A stretch of DNA of 62,186 nt. Origin: Nioella halotolerans (lineage in GTDB: Bacteria > Pseudomonadota > Alphaproteobacteria > Rhodobacterales > Rhodobacteraceae). A program made the translations under genes and the position numbers. The notes beneath the pieces are model-generated. The model was not told the origin of the DNA, did not search any database, and saw only the letters and a program-made list of their open reading frames with translations. Below are positions 28,833 to 36,850 of the stretch, one piece after another (the stretch's first letter is position 1; every line of letters starts with the position of its first letter). Location: contig QVQC01000016.1 of assembly GCA_003428585.1 (NCBI GenBank), positions 1 to 62,186 on the forward strand, in the 5' to 3' direction.

Positions 28833-30353
28833 TCAATCCTTCAGGCTTTCTTCACGCAGGCCATCGGCCAGCAGGTTGAGGCCCAGCACCAGCGACATCA
28901 GCGCAATCGCCGGCGGCAGCGGCGGGTGCGGGTAGATGGTCAGCAGGCGCCGGCCCTCGTTGATCGTTGAACCCCAGTTCGGGCTTTCGGGATCGACGCC
29001 GAGGCCGAAGAAGCCAAGGGTGCCCAGCAGGATCGTGGTGTAGCCGATGCGCAGGCAGAAATCGACGATCAGCGGCCCGCGCGCATTGGGCAGGATTTCC
29101 CACAGCATGATGTACCACGGCCCCTCGCCGCGGGTCTGCGCCGCCGCCACGTAGTCGCGCGTGCGGATATCCAGCACGAGGCCGCGCACGATGCGGAATA
29201 CCGTGGGGCTGTTCACGAAGACCACCGCGACGAAAACGATCAGCAGGTTGCCGTCGATCGGGATGCCAACCAGCGGATCATAGCTTTCGCGCGTGGTCAG
29301 CATCCAGTCCGACACCGGGTTGCCCTGGTTGAGATAGCCGATGAAGGAGGTTGTCAGCCACACGAAGGGATCGAACTCGAACACCGTGCCAAGGTACAGC
29401 ATCAACAAGGCCAGCGTGATCGGCACCGCCACCCATTTGATCACCCCGGGCTGGTTGCGGTAGCGCGAATAGAACAGCACCCAGATGAAGATGATCGGCA
29501 ACAGGAACAGCACCGCCGCCATGTAGACCGGCACACCGGCCTCGACGATCTCCGGCGTCACCAGAAGGTAGAACAGCAGGATCACCGGAAAGGCGAGGAC
29601 GAGGTTGGCCACGAACGTGATCAGCGTGTCGAACCGCCCGCCCATATAGCCCGCCGGCAGGCCAAGCGTGATGCCCACCATGAAGGCGAAAAGCGTTGCG
29701 ACCGGTGCGATGGTCAAAACCTCGCGCGCGCCAAAGATCATCCGGCTGAAGACGTCGCGCCCGAGCGCATCGCCGCCCAGCAGGTAATAGGCAAAGTGCC
29801 CGTCCGCCGCGGCATTCGCCACCATGGATCCCGGCGGATCGTTGCGCATACTCGCCACAACGTCGATCGGCCCGTGGGTTGCTATCGTCGGCGCGAAAAT
29901 GGCGGTGAGGATCCAGAACATCACGAGGCCGAAACCGATCATACCCACGAGGTTGTCGAACAGCTTGCCGTAAAGCCCGAGCCGCCGCTTGTAGCGGATC
30001 GACAGCACGAAGATGACGACCAGTCCGATCCAGACCGGCAGGAACTGCGCGCTGACGCCGCCGATGATCCCTTTCGCCTCCATGCCCGGTTGCAGGATGC
30101 CGCCGAGGATGAAGATCGCGATACAGGCGAGCACCGCGAAGACGGCGTATTTCATGGCGGCCAGCGTGATGTCCACCGGGCCCATCCTGTAGCTGATCGT
30201 ATGATCGGGGTTCACGATCGGATCCGCCGGACGCATCCCGGCAAATCCCATGAGAAGGTTGATGACGAATGCCGCGAAAAAGACGACGACGGCCGCCAGC
30301 ATCACGGGGTTGAGAAAGGGGCCAAGCGACCCGGACCAGGTAAGCGCTTCCAT
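28833..30353 (-). CDS. peptide-type ABC permease (DppC-like), unusually long
   Basis: Second membrane subunit of the importer. The permease signature is seen in GGDALGRDVFSRMIFGAREVL, shown here in part as GGDALGRDVF, and in the EAA-like loop DYVAAAQTRGEGPWYIM. At 506 residues it is much longer than the usual 290-320: about 130 residues with two to three extra helices precede the DppC core, and a further hydrophobic insert of roughly 130 residues separates the middle helices from the EAA loop. Gene start ATG 30353 lies 14 bases after the DppB-like stop. The extra segments do not look like frameshift artefacts. Confidence 0.88.
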   Translation of the reverse strand: MEALTWSGSLGPFLNPVMLAAVVVFFAAFVINLLMGFAGMRPADPIVNPDHTISYRMGPVDITLAAMKYAVFAVLACIAIFILGGILQPGMEAKGIIGGVSAQFLPVWIGLVVIFVLSIRYKRRLGLYGKLFDNLVGMIGFGLVMFWILTAIFAPTIATHGPIDVVASMRNDPPGSMVANAAADGHFAYYLLGGDALGRDVFSRMIFGAREVLTIAPVATLFAFMVGITLGLPAGYMGGRFDTLITFVANLVLAFPVILLFYLLVTPEIVEAGVPVYMAAVLFLLPIIFIWVLFYSRYRNQPGVIKWVAVPITLALLMLYLGTVFEFDPFVWLTTSFIGYLNQGNPVSDWMLTTRESYDPLVGIPIDGNLLIVFVAVVFVNSPTVFRIVRGLVLDIRTRDYVAAAQTRGEGPWYIMLWEILPNARGPLIVDFCLRIGYTTILLGTLGFFGLGVDPESPNWGSTINEGRRLLTIYPHPPLPPAIALMSLVLGLNLLADGLREESLKD

Positions 30354-30367
30354 TGCTCGGACCTCCC

Positions 30368-31453
30368 TTAAGAAATGCGGATGCGCGGGTTCAGGTAGAC
30401 GTAACCGATATCCGATATCAGTTGCGTCAGCAGAACCACGAGGACGGCAACGATGGAGCAGCTCAGAAGCAGCTCGATATCGTTGTTGGAGGCCGCCTGC
30501 ACCAGCGTCCAGCCGAAGCCGTTATAGTTGAACAGGGTCTCGACGATCACCACGCCCGTCAGAAGCCACGGGATCTGCAGCATGATCACCGTGAAGGGCG
30601 CAATGAGCGCGTTGCGGAGCGCGTGTTTCAGCACGATGTTGCGAAAGCTCACCCCCTTGAGGCGCGCGGTGCGGATGTATTGCGCGGTCATCACCTCGGC
30701 CATGGAGGCGCGGGTCATCCGCGCGATGTAGCCCATGCCGTAAAGCGCGATCGTGGCGACCGGCAGGGCGAAGTTCCAGAAGGTGATATTCTCCATCGCT
30801 GATCGGGCGGAGCCAAGGAACAGCGTGCGCCCTTCGATCCAGCCCATCTCGGCCAGCCAGGGCGACACCCCGGCGGTCGAGGAGGCCAGCAGGATGATGA
30901 AGATCACGCCCGAGACGTATTCCGGCGTCGCCGTCGACGCGATCGAGAAGGTCGAGAGCGTCCGGTCCAGCCGGCTGCCTTCGCGCATCCCCGCGAGGAT
31001 GCCGATGGCAAGCGCGGCGGGCACCATCAGCGCGAAGGCGTAAAGCATCAGCCACCCTGTCAGCGCCAGCCGCCCGCCGACGACGTCCGACACGGGCTCG
31101 GCCGACACCGTGGAATACCCGAAATCGCCTTGCAGCACGCCGCAGAAGGTCGGCGCCTCGGCCGGGTCGTCCGCCGGGCCGATACAGCGCCCGGTCACGG
31201 CGCCGTCGGGGGCCTCGCGCGTCCAGCCGGGCACGACGCCCAGCCATTCGCCGTAGCGCACCACGAGCGGACGACTATAACCGCGATTGTCAAGCCATCG
31301 GGTCACCTCGGCGTCGGACATCCGGGCGTTGCCTTGCGTCTTGGCAAGCTTTTCGAGGTTCGGGGCAAGGTTGGTAAGAAAGAAGACCACGAAAGTCAGG
31401 CAAAGCGCAGTCAATAACATCACGCCGAGCCGGCGCAGAATGAAAAGTCCCAT
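30368..31453 (-). CDS. peptide-type ABC permease (DppB-like)
   Basis: First membrane subunit of the importer, 361 residues. It begins MGLFILRRLGVMLLTALCLT with the first membrane helix, as in DppB/OppB, and has the EAA-loop region YIRTARLKGVSFRNIVLKH. A periplasmic segment after the first helix holds two cysteines (GRCIGP and FCGVLQG) that may form a disulphide. AGGGA precedes ATG 31453. A hairpin separates it from the binding-protein gene upstream, which would lower permease output relative to the binding protein. Confidence 0.9.
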   Translation of the reverse strand: MGLFILRRLGVMLLTALCLTFVVFFLTNLAPNLEKLAKTQGNARMSDAEVTRWLDNRGYSRPLVVRYGEWLGVVPGWTREAPDGAVTGRCIGPADDPAEAPTFCGVLQGDFGYSTVSAEPVSDVVGGRLALTGWLMLYAFALMVPAALAIGILAGMREGSRLDRTLSTFSIASTATPEYVSGVIFIILLASSTAGVSPWLAEMGWIEGRTLFLGSARSAMENITFWNFALPVATIALYGMGYIARMTRASMAEVMTAQYIRTARLKGVSFRNIVLKHALRNALIAPFTVIMLQIPWLLTGVVIVETLFNYNGFGWTLVQAASNNDIELLLSCSIVAVLVVLLTQLISDIGYVYLNPRIRIS

Positions 31454-31559
31454 GGGTTTCCCTGTCGCTAGTGCCGCCCGAAGGCAGGTTGGCCGGTTTC
31501 TTGGTGAACCGTTGGCAGCAGGGAAAACACGGTTGGTGCTTCCCCGCGTCAGAGGCAAA

Positions 31560-31587
31560 CGGGGCGGCGATTTTCACCGCCGCCCCG
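31560..31587 (-). terminator. hairpin between binding-protein and permease genes
   Basis: CGGGGCGGCG and CGCCGCCCCG pair over 10 bp around an 8-base loop, followed on the minus strand by only GTTTG. It is too weak in T-run to stop all transcription. Such hairpins commonly let some polymerase through or protect the binding-protein message. Confidence 0.6.
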
Positions 31588-31595
31588 CTGTCATA

Positions 31596-33227
31596 TCATG
31601 CCCATCCAAGATGGTGCATGTTGATCTCGAACTTCGGATGCATATCCGCGTTCACCACATCGGAAACGTGGCTGCGATAGAGCGAGCGCCAGTAGGACTG
31701 GTTGACCACCGCGTCCTCTTGCATGATCCGCTGCAGCTCGGCCATAACCTCGCGGCGCGTGTCGGCGTCCGGGATGCCGCTGGCTTGGGTCAGCAAATCG
31801 TCGAACTCGGGGTTCGAATAGGCGGTTTCGTTCCACGGCACACCCGTGCGGTAGGCGAGGTTCAGGATCATCACGCCCAGTTCGCGGTGGTTCCAGGTGG
31901 TGGAACTGAACGGGTAGCTTGTCCAGTCGTTCCAGAACGTGGAGCCCGGGATCACGCGGCGGTCGACGTTGAAGCCGGCGTCGCGCAACTGCGCGGCGAG
32001 AGCATCGGTCGAATCCCGTTCGAACCCGCCATCCAGCGACACGATCTCGAACACGTGATCGGCATGGCCCGATTCCTGCAACATCGCGTAAGCGGCATCC
32101 TTGTCGTAGGTCAGCGGCGGAAGCTCGGCATATTCGGGGTGGATCGGGCAGACATGGTGGTGTTCGGCAACCCTGCCGCGCCCGGCATAGCCAAGCTCCA
32201 GCACCACCGAGGGATCGACCGCCATGTTCACTGCACGCCGCACCATCGGGTTGTCGTAGGGCGGGTTGTCCTGGTTCATGCGGATGCACAGCGTCGACGC
32301 GGTGGTGACTTCCGAGGTGGTCCATCCGATCGCCTCGAAGATGTCGATGAAGTCGCCCGTGGTCTCGTAGGTCATGTCGAATTCACCGGCTTCGGCCCCG
32401 GCCAGCCACGCGGCCGGGTCGGTTCCAAGGTCCACGAACTCGATCCGGTCGAGATAGGCATCGCCCCAATACTCGTGATCCTCGTTGCGGACCCAGCTTG
32501 CGCCGACCCCGACTTCGAAGTTTTCCAGCCGGTAGGCGCCCGTGCCAACGCCGTGTTCCAGCGGATCGCGGCCGATCATGTCGCGGTGCTGCACGGCAGA
32601 GGGGTAGTCGGCCACGCCGGCGATGATCGCGATATCACCCTCGGGCAGATTGAGGCGCACGGTGTGGCTGTCGACCGCCTCGATCGCGCCCTCGCGCGCC
32701 TGGCCGGTCTCGGGATCGACGAGAGAGCCCATGCGGGTGGCCATCGAGTTGCCCTCGATCGAGCTGTCGCACCACGCGACAAAGTTGGCGACCACGTCTT
32801 CGGAGGTGAAATCATCGCCGTTGTTCCACTTGACGCCCTGACGCAGGTTCAGCGTGTACTGCGTCGCGTCCTCGTTGGCTTCCCAGCTTTCCAGAAGGCG
32901 ACCGGTGAAGGAGCCGTCGCGGTTGTATTCAACGAGGTATTCGACAAGCCCGCGGGTCATGTTGCCCAGTTCGGACCAGTCATAGGAGCGGGGATCCTTG
33001 CTGGCGATCACACGCTGCTGAATACGCAGTTCACCACCCATGGACGGTGCCGCCTGCGCCTTTGCCGGGGTCGCGCCGATCATCGAGTAGGCGGCGATGG
33101 TCCCGACGCCGAGCGCACTGGCGCGGGTCAGGAATTCGCGGCGGCTCATCTCGCCTTTCTTGTATTCCCGCGCGTACATCTCCGCGACGGGGTGCGTTGC
33201 GAGGAAAGAGGGGGTGTGCTGCGTCAT
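31596..33227 (-). CDS. Tat-exported substrate-binding protein of the peptide ABC importer
   Basis: Family 5 solute-binding protein, 543 residues, periplasmic. The N-terminus has an unusual 26-residue polar lead and then the twin-arginine signal SRREFLTRASALG with a hydrophobic stretch ending ATPAKAQA. The mature part shows GLVEYLVEYNRDGSF-type family 5 motifs, WNNGDDFTSEDV (the SBP5 signature region) and DNPMVRRAVNMAVD. GGGAGACG precedes ATG 33227. It is the first gene of the operon, downstream of an AraC gene; the ligand is not evident. Confidence 0.92.
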   Translation of the reverse strand: MTQHTPSFLATHPVAEMYAREYKKGEMSRREFLTRASALGVGTIAAYSMIGATPAKAQAAPSMGGELRIQQRVIASKDPRSYDWSELGNMTRGLVEYLVEYNRDGSFTGRLLESWEANEDATQYTLNLRQGVKWNNGDDFTSEDVVANFVAWCDSSIEGNSMATRMGSLVDPETGQAREGAIEAVDSHTVRLNLPEGDIAIIAGVADYPSAVQHRDMIGRDPLEHGVGTGAYRLENFEVGVGASWVRNEDHEYWGDAYLDRIEFVDLGTDPAAWLAGAEAGEFDMTYETTGDFIDIFEAIGWTTSEVTTASTLCIRMNQDNPPYDNPMVRRAVNMAVDPSVVLELGYAGRGRVAEHHHVCPIHPEYAELPPLTYDKDAAYAMLQESGHADHVFEIVSLDGGFERDSTDALAAQLRDAGFNVDRRVIPGSTFWNDWTSYPFSSTTWNHRELGVMILNLAYRTGVPWNETAYSNPEFDDLLTQASGIPDADTRREVMAELQRIMQEDAVVNQSYWRSLYRSHVSDVVNADMHPKFEINMHHLGWA

Positions 33228-33308
33228 TGTCGTCTCCCTGTGACATATATCGTTCTTGGGCGGGGCCACCTTATCATGGGCTTGGCGGATTCCGCGGATA
33301 CCAAAAGT

Positions 33309-33338
33309 ATTACCGCATCAATCCTTCCGTGTCGTCAA
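33309..33338 (-). promoter_or_regulatory. probable promoter of the peptide ABC operon
   Basis: On the minus strand, TTGACG (33338-33333) and GGTAAT (33314-33309) are spaced 18 bases, about 80 bases before the binding-protein start. The operator-like repeats at 33368-33395 lie directly upstream of the -35. Confidence 0.5.
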
Positions 33339-33367
33339 TGCTCCTGCGCGCAAAATTTTGCCTGTTT

Positions 33368-33395
33368 GCGACATAGAACATGTCGGATAGCGACA
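33368..33395. promoter_or_regulatory. candidate operator, AraC-type direct repeats with an inner inverted repeat
   Basis: GCGACA occurs at 33368-33373 and 33390-33395, 22 bases apart, i.e. two helical turns, a spacing common for AraC-family half-sites. Between them CGACAT (33369-33374) and ATGTCG (33380-33385) form a perfect inverted repeat. The site ends about 30 bases upstream of the promoter's -35, where an activator could contact RNA polymerase. Confidence 0.5.
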
Positions 33396-33451
33396 CCGGC
33401 GCGGGCGGCCACCGATGAGGGCGACATGCGGCGGGTTGCTGCGGCGCGGCG

Positions 33452-34258
33452 TCACGCGGGGATCAAGGTTTGCTGCATCGGGGCGAGCTTGCGGAATTCG
33501 GACGGGGTGCGGCCGGTCAGCCGGGCGAAGGCGCGGGTGAAATAGGCCGCCGAGGAATAGCCGAGGTCAGCCGCGATATCGCGCGCGGGCAGGTCGGTAT
33601 CGATCAGCAGGCGGCAGGCCTCGTGCATCAGCCGTTCCTGCAACAGGGCAAGGGCCGGCCGCCCCGACGCCTCGCGGCAGATGCGCGACAGGTGGGTGGG
33701 GGTGACGCCAAGCTGTTCGGCATATTCCGCCACGCCGCGCCCGGAGCGGAACCCGCGTTCCACGAGGGCAGCGTATTTCTCGGCCAGCACATGGGTGCGG
33801 TCGCGCAGGATGGTGCCGTCCTGCGCGTCGAGCTGCCGCGAAACCCAGACCGAGACCAGAAGCCCGTAGGCGCGCAGGGCCTCGTCACGGGCGACCGCGT
33901 GGGCGGCCAGTTCACGTTCGATCATGTCGACATAGCCGGAAAACTTCGATTGTGCCTCGACATTGCTGACGCGGATGTGGAACGGGACCCCGGGAAAGTT
34001 CAGCGTCGGGTCGAGCGGCAGGGTCAGGCGCACCCCCTGAACCTGCGCGGCAAGGTCGAGCGACATCATCGTGGAGGCGGGAATGAAGATCGCGGTGTTC
34101 GGCCCGTAGCCGCGCGTCACCCCGCCGATCGCGAACCGGCCCTGTCCGCGCGTGAACCAGTAAAGCTGCGGGCGCTGCTGCGAATGCAGCGTCGCGTGGC
34201 GCCAGACCGCGTCGCTGCGCAGCTTTGCGAGGGAGGTGACGGTATAGGCCTTGGTCAT
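33452..34258 (-). CDS. AraC-family transcriptional regulator
   Basis: DNA-binding regulator of 268 residues. The N-terminal cupin-like ligand domain includes YWFTRGQGRFAIGG. The C-terminal AraC domain, about 165-262, has two helix-turn-helix motifs (AEQLGVTPTHLSRICREAS and the second ending GYSSAAYFTRAFARLTG) and closes with GRTPSEFRK. It precedes the peptide ABC operon in the same direction with a 224-base gap holding a promoter and operator-like repeats, so it probably activates that operon. The ligand is unknown. Confidence 0.9.
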   Translation of the reverse strand: MTKAYTVTSLAKLRSDAVWRHATLHSQQRPQLYWFTRGQGRFAIGGVTRGYGPNTAIFIPASTMMSLDLAAQVQGVRLTLPLDPTLNFPGVPFHIRVSNVEAQSKFSGYVDMIERELAAHAVARDEALRAYGLLVSVWVSRQLDAQDGTILRDRTHVLAEKYAALVERGFRSGRGVAEYAEQLGVTPTHLSRICREASGRPALALLQERLMHEACRLLIDTDLPARDIAADLGYSSAAYFTRAFARLTGRTPSEFRKLAPMQQTLIPA

Positions 34259-34398
34259 GGCGGCGACGTTAGACCCTGCGGGGCGTCGTGGAAAGGGCGG
34301 GTCGCCGCGCTGGCGCGCGCCGATCCGCGCCGTCTTCGCGACCGCTCATCGGGCGGGCGCGCGGACCCTGGCGGGCGGTGCGGGATGGAGACGCCGCA

Positions 34399-34460
34399 GG
34401 GGGCGCTGCCCCCGTCGCCTTCGGCGACTCCCCCGGAGTATGTGCGCCAATCAGAAGAGG
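34399..34460. repeat. double-hairpin element, candidate dispersed repeat
   Basis: GGGGGC-gct-GCCCCC (34399-34413) is followed at once by GTCGCC-ttc-GGCGAC (34414-34428), then CCCCCGGAGTATG and an A/G-rich tail. A nearly identical block ending GGAGTAT is, as far as I recall, scattered through many Rhodobacteraceae genomes. Only one copy is present in this window. It lies in the gap after guaA and before the AraC gene, and may end guaA transcription. Confidence 0.45.
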
Positions 34461-34485
34461 GCGGCGCGGTGATCTTGACGGGCGG

Positions 34486-36057
34486 CTATTCCCACTCGAT
34501 CGTGCCGGGCGGTTTCGAGGTCACGTCATAGGTGACGCGGTTGATGCCCCGGACCTCGTTGATGAGACGCGTCGCGGTCTCGCCGAGGAAATCATGGCTG
34601 AACGGGTAGTAATCGGCGGTCATGCCATCGACGCTTGTCACGGCGCGCAGCGCGCAGGCGAAGTCATAGGTGCGCCCGTCCCCCATCACGCCCACGGTGC
34701 GCACCGGCAGGATGGCGACGAAGGCCTGCCAGATCTCGTCGTAAAGCCCGTGCTTGCGGATCTGGTCGATGAAGACCGCGTCGGCCTTGCGCAGGATCTC
34801 CAGCTTTTCGCGGGTGATCTCGCCGGGGCAGCGGATCGCGAGGCCGGGACCGGGGAAGGGGTGGCGGCCGATGAAGCTGTCGGGCAGTCCAAGTTCGCGG
34901 CCAAGCGCGCGGACCTCGTCCTTGAAAAGCTCACGCAGCGGCTCGACCAGCTTCAGCCCCATCTTGTCGGGCAGGCCGCCCACGTTGTGGTGGCTCTTGA
35001 TCGTCACCGAGGGGCCGCCGGAAAACGACACCGATTCAATGACATCGGGGTAGAGCGTGCCCTGCGCGAGGAACTCCGCACCCTCGATTTCGCCGGCGTG
35101 GCGCTGGAAGACGTCGATGAAAAGCTTGCCGATGGTCTTGCGCTTGGTTTCCGGGTCGGAAACGCCGTCGAGTTCGCCAAGGAAAAGCTCCGCCTCGTCG
35201 GCATGGATCAGCGGGATGTTGTAATGGTCGCGGAACATGGTCACGACCTCCTCCGCCTCGCCCTGCCGCAAAAGCCCGTGATCGACGAAGACGCAGGTCA
35301 GTTGATCGCCGATCGCCTCGTGGATCAGCACCGCGGCGACGGAGCTGTCGACGCCGCCCGAAAGGCCGCAGATGACGCGCTTGTCGCCGACCTGCGCGCG
35401 GATCTTGGCGATCGCCTCGGCGCGGTAGGCGCCCATGGTCCAGTCGCCGGTGAACCCCGCGTCGTGGATGAAATTCTGCAACAGGGTCTTGCCGTTCGGG
35501 GTGTGGTGCACTTCCGGGTGGAACTGCACCGCGTAGAAGCGGCGCGCGAGGTCGGCGGTGATGGCAAAGGGCGCGCCGGGCGAGGTGCCCAGCACCTCGA
35601 AGCCGGGGGCGAGCGCGCTGACATGGTCGCCATGGCTCATCCAGACCTGTTCGCGGCCCGACCCGTCCAGGAACCAGCCGTTCAGGATGTCGGGGCGGGG
35701 GCCCTCGGCGGGCGTCACCCAGGCCCGGCCGAATTCGGCGGTCGTGTCCCCGGCCTCCACGCGCCCCCCCAGATCCTGCATCATCACCTGCTGGCCGTAG
35801 CAGATTCCGAGGATCGGCACACCGAGGTCGTAGACCGCTTGCGGCGGGCGCGGGCTGCCGGGGCGGGTCACGCTGTCGGGGCCACCCGAGAGGATCACAG
35901 CGCGCGGCGCGAAATCCGCGATGAACGCCTCGGTGACGTTCTGGTAGGGGTGGATTTCGCAATAGGTCTTCAACTCGCGCAGGCGGCGGGCGATCAGCTG
36001 CGTCACCTGGCTGCCGAAATCGATGATCAGAAGGCGGTCATGGGTCTGTGTCGTCAT
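34486..36057 (-). CDS. guaA: GMP synthase (glutamine-hydrolysing)
   Basis: Converts XMP to GMP using glutamine and ATP. The 523-residue length is normal. An N-terminal class I amidotransferase domain has GICYGQQ with the nucleophile cysteine near residue 87 and a later QFHPEVHHT. The synthetase domain has the P-loop GLSGGVDSS near residue 230 and the C-terminal dimerisation segment ending PPGTIEWE. The downstream region contains the double hairpin at 34399. Confidence 0.96.
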   Translation of the reverse strand: MTTQTHDRLLIIDFGSQVTQLIARRLRELKTYCEIHPYQNVTEAFIADFAPRAVILSGGPDSVTRPGSPRPPQAVYDLGVPILGICYGQQVMMQDLGGRVEAGDTTAEFGRAWVTPAEGPRPDILNGWFLDGSGREQVWMSHGDHVSALAPGFEVLGTSPGAPFAITADLARRFYAVQFHPEVHHTPNGKTLLQNFIHDAGFTGDWTMGAYRAEAIAKIRAQVGDKRVICGLSGGVDSSVAAVLIHEAIGDQLTCVFVDHGLLRQGEAEEVVTMFRDHYNIPLIHADEAELFLGELDGVSDPETKRKTIGKLFIDVFQRHAGEIEGAEFLAQGTLYPDVIESVSFSGGPSVTIKSHHNVGGLPDKMGLKLVEPLRELFKDEVRALGRELGLPDSFIGRHPFPGPGLAIRCPGEITREKLEILRKADAVFIDQIRKHGLYDEIWQAFVAILPVRTVGVMGDGRTYDFACALRAVTSVDGMTADYYPFSHDFLGETATRLINEVRGINRVTYDVTSKPPGTIEWE

Positions 36058-36114
36058 GGCCTGCCAATAGGCGCGGCACGCGCGATCTGCAAGCGCGTTT
36101 GGCCGACATGGCGC

Positions 36115-36648
36115 TTATTCGGGCAGCAACCCGGCCAGCCCCTCGGGGAAAAGCCGGATGCGGCTGGCGTGGGCCTTGGCCAGCACGATCCACTTGGCTT
36201 CTTCCGGTCGGCCGCTTTGCGTGACAGCCAACGCGTCGGCCTCGTAGATCTCGGGCGTGATGAATCGGGCGCTGAAGGCGAAGACAATCTCGTGGCCCGG
36301 GGCGCCTTCGTGCTCGAAGAGGTTTTCAAGGACACCGAGCGGGTGGATGTCGGTGATCGCCTGCCCGGTTTTCTCGTCGATTTCGCGCGACAGGGCCTCG
36401 GCTGCGCGTTCGCCGAAGCCTATGGCGCCGCCTAGCGGACGCCAGCCGATGATGCCGCCGCCATCGGCATGAACGGGCGCGCAGAGGATCTGGCCCGCAC
36501 GCTGGAACACGCCGAGGGCGACGGCGCGCATGGCGGGCGCCGGTCGCCACCGGGCGGGGGTGGTGGCAACCGGCGGACGGGGGCCGGTCTCGGCCGCGTG
36601 GTCATGGCCGCAGCCGCAGGCCGCGTCGCTGGCGTCGTCGTGGGGCAT
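36115..36648 (-). CDS. Nudix hydrolase family protein
   Basis: Family members cleave nucleoside diphosphate derivatives. The 177-residue protein has a Nudix-box-like helix around residues 72-95, GAIGFGERAAEALSREIDEK, fitting G-x5-E-x7-REUxE but with Lys for the second Glu and Gln for the final hydrophobic residue, so catalysis may differ. The N-terminus is rich in Cys and His (CGCGHDH) and could bind metal. AAGGAGGT seven bases before ATG 36648 is an ideal ribosome-binding site. The gene is divergent from the MttB homologue. Confidence 0.82.
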   Translation of the reverse strand: MPHDDASDAACGCGHDHAAETGPRPPVATTPARWRPAPAMRAVALGVFQRAGQILCAPVHADGGGIIGWRPLGGAIGFGERAAEALSREIDEKTGQAITDIHPLGVLENLFEHEGAPGHEIVFAFSARFITPEIYEADALAVTQSGRPEEAKWIVLAKAHASRIRLFPEGLAGLLPE

Positions 36649-36735
36649 CGGCACCTCCTTGCCGTCAAGGGCTAGCGGGGCGGTGCCGCGGGGGCAAGGG
36701 GCCGATTCCCGCGCCCCGCGCCCTCCGGTCCGGCG

Positions 36736-36753
36736 CACCACCACGTGATGGTG
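36736..36753. promoter_or_regulatory. near-perfect palindrome upstream of the MttB homologue
   Basis: CACCACCACGTGATGGTG is an 18-base palindrome centred on CACGTG with one symmetrical mismatch pair. It lies in the 202-base region between the Nudix gene and the MttB homologue and is an operator candidate. Confidence 0.4.
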
Positions 36754-36770
36754 TCGCTTTTCCCCCTTTT

Positions 36771-36790
36771 CCGCCGCTTATAATCGGCGG
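36771..36790 (+). promoter_or_regulatory. -10 box inside an inverted repeat before the MttB homologue
   Basis: A perfect TATAAT (36779-36784) lies between CCGCCG (36771-36776) and CGGCGG (36785-36790). The repeat would allow a repressor or hairpin to control the start, about 65 bases upstream of ATG 36851. No clear -35 is seen. Confidence 0.5.
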
Positions 36791-36850
36791 CTTGGGGCGG
36801 CAGCTTTGTATCACTCGTCGAACAAGCCCCCTGGAAGAGGACGACAAGCG

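Noticed and set aside
27452..28879. Long plus-strand frame opposite the peptide ABC ATPase
   Set aside because: Shadow of the real gene on the other strand; the His- and Arg-rich sequence has no recognisable motif.
31287..33545. Long plus-strand frame opposite the binding protein and permease
   Set aside because: Antisense shadow; the same composition effect of high GC.
34288..36435. Long plus-strand frame opposite guaA
   Set aside because: Antisense shadow of a certain guaA gene.
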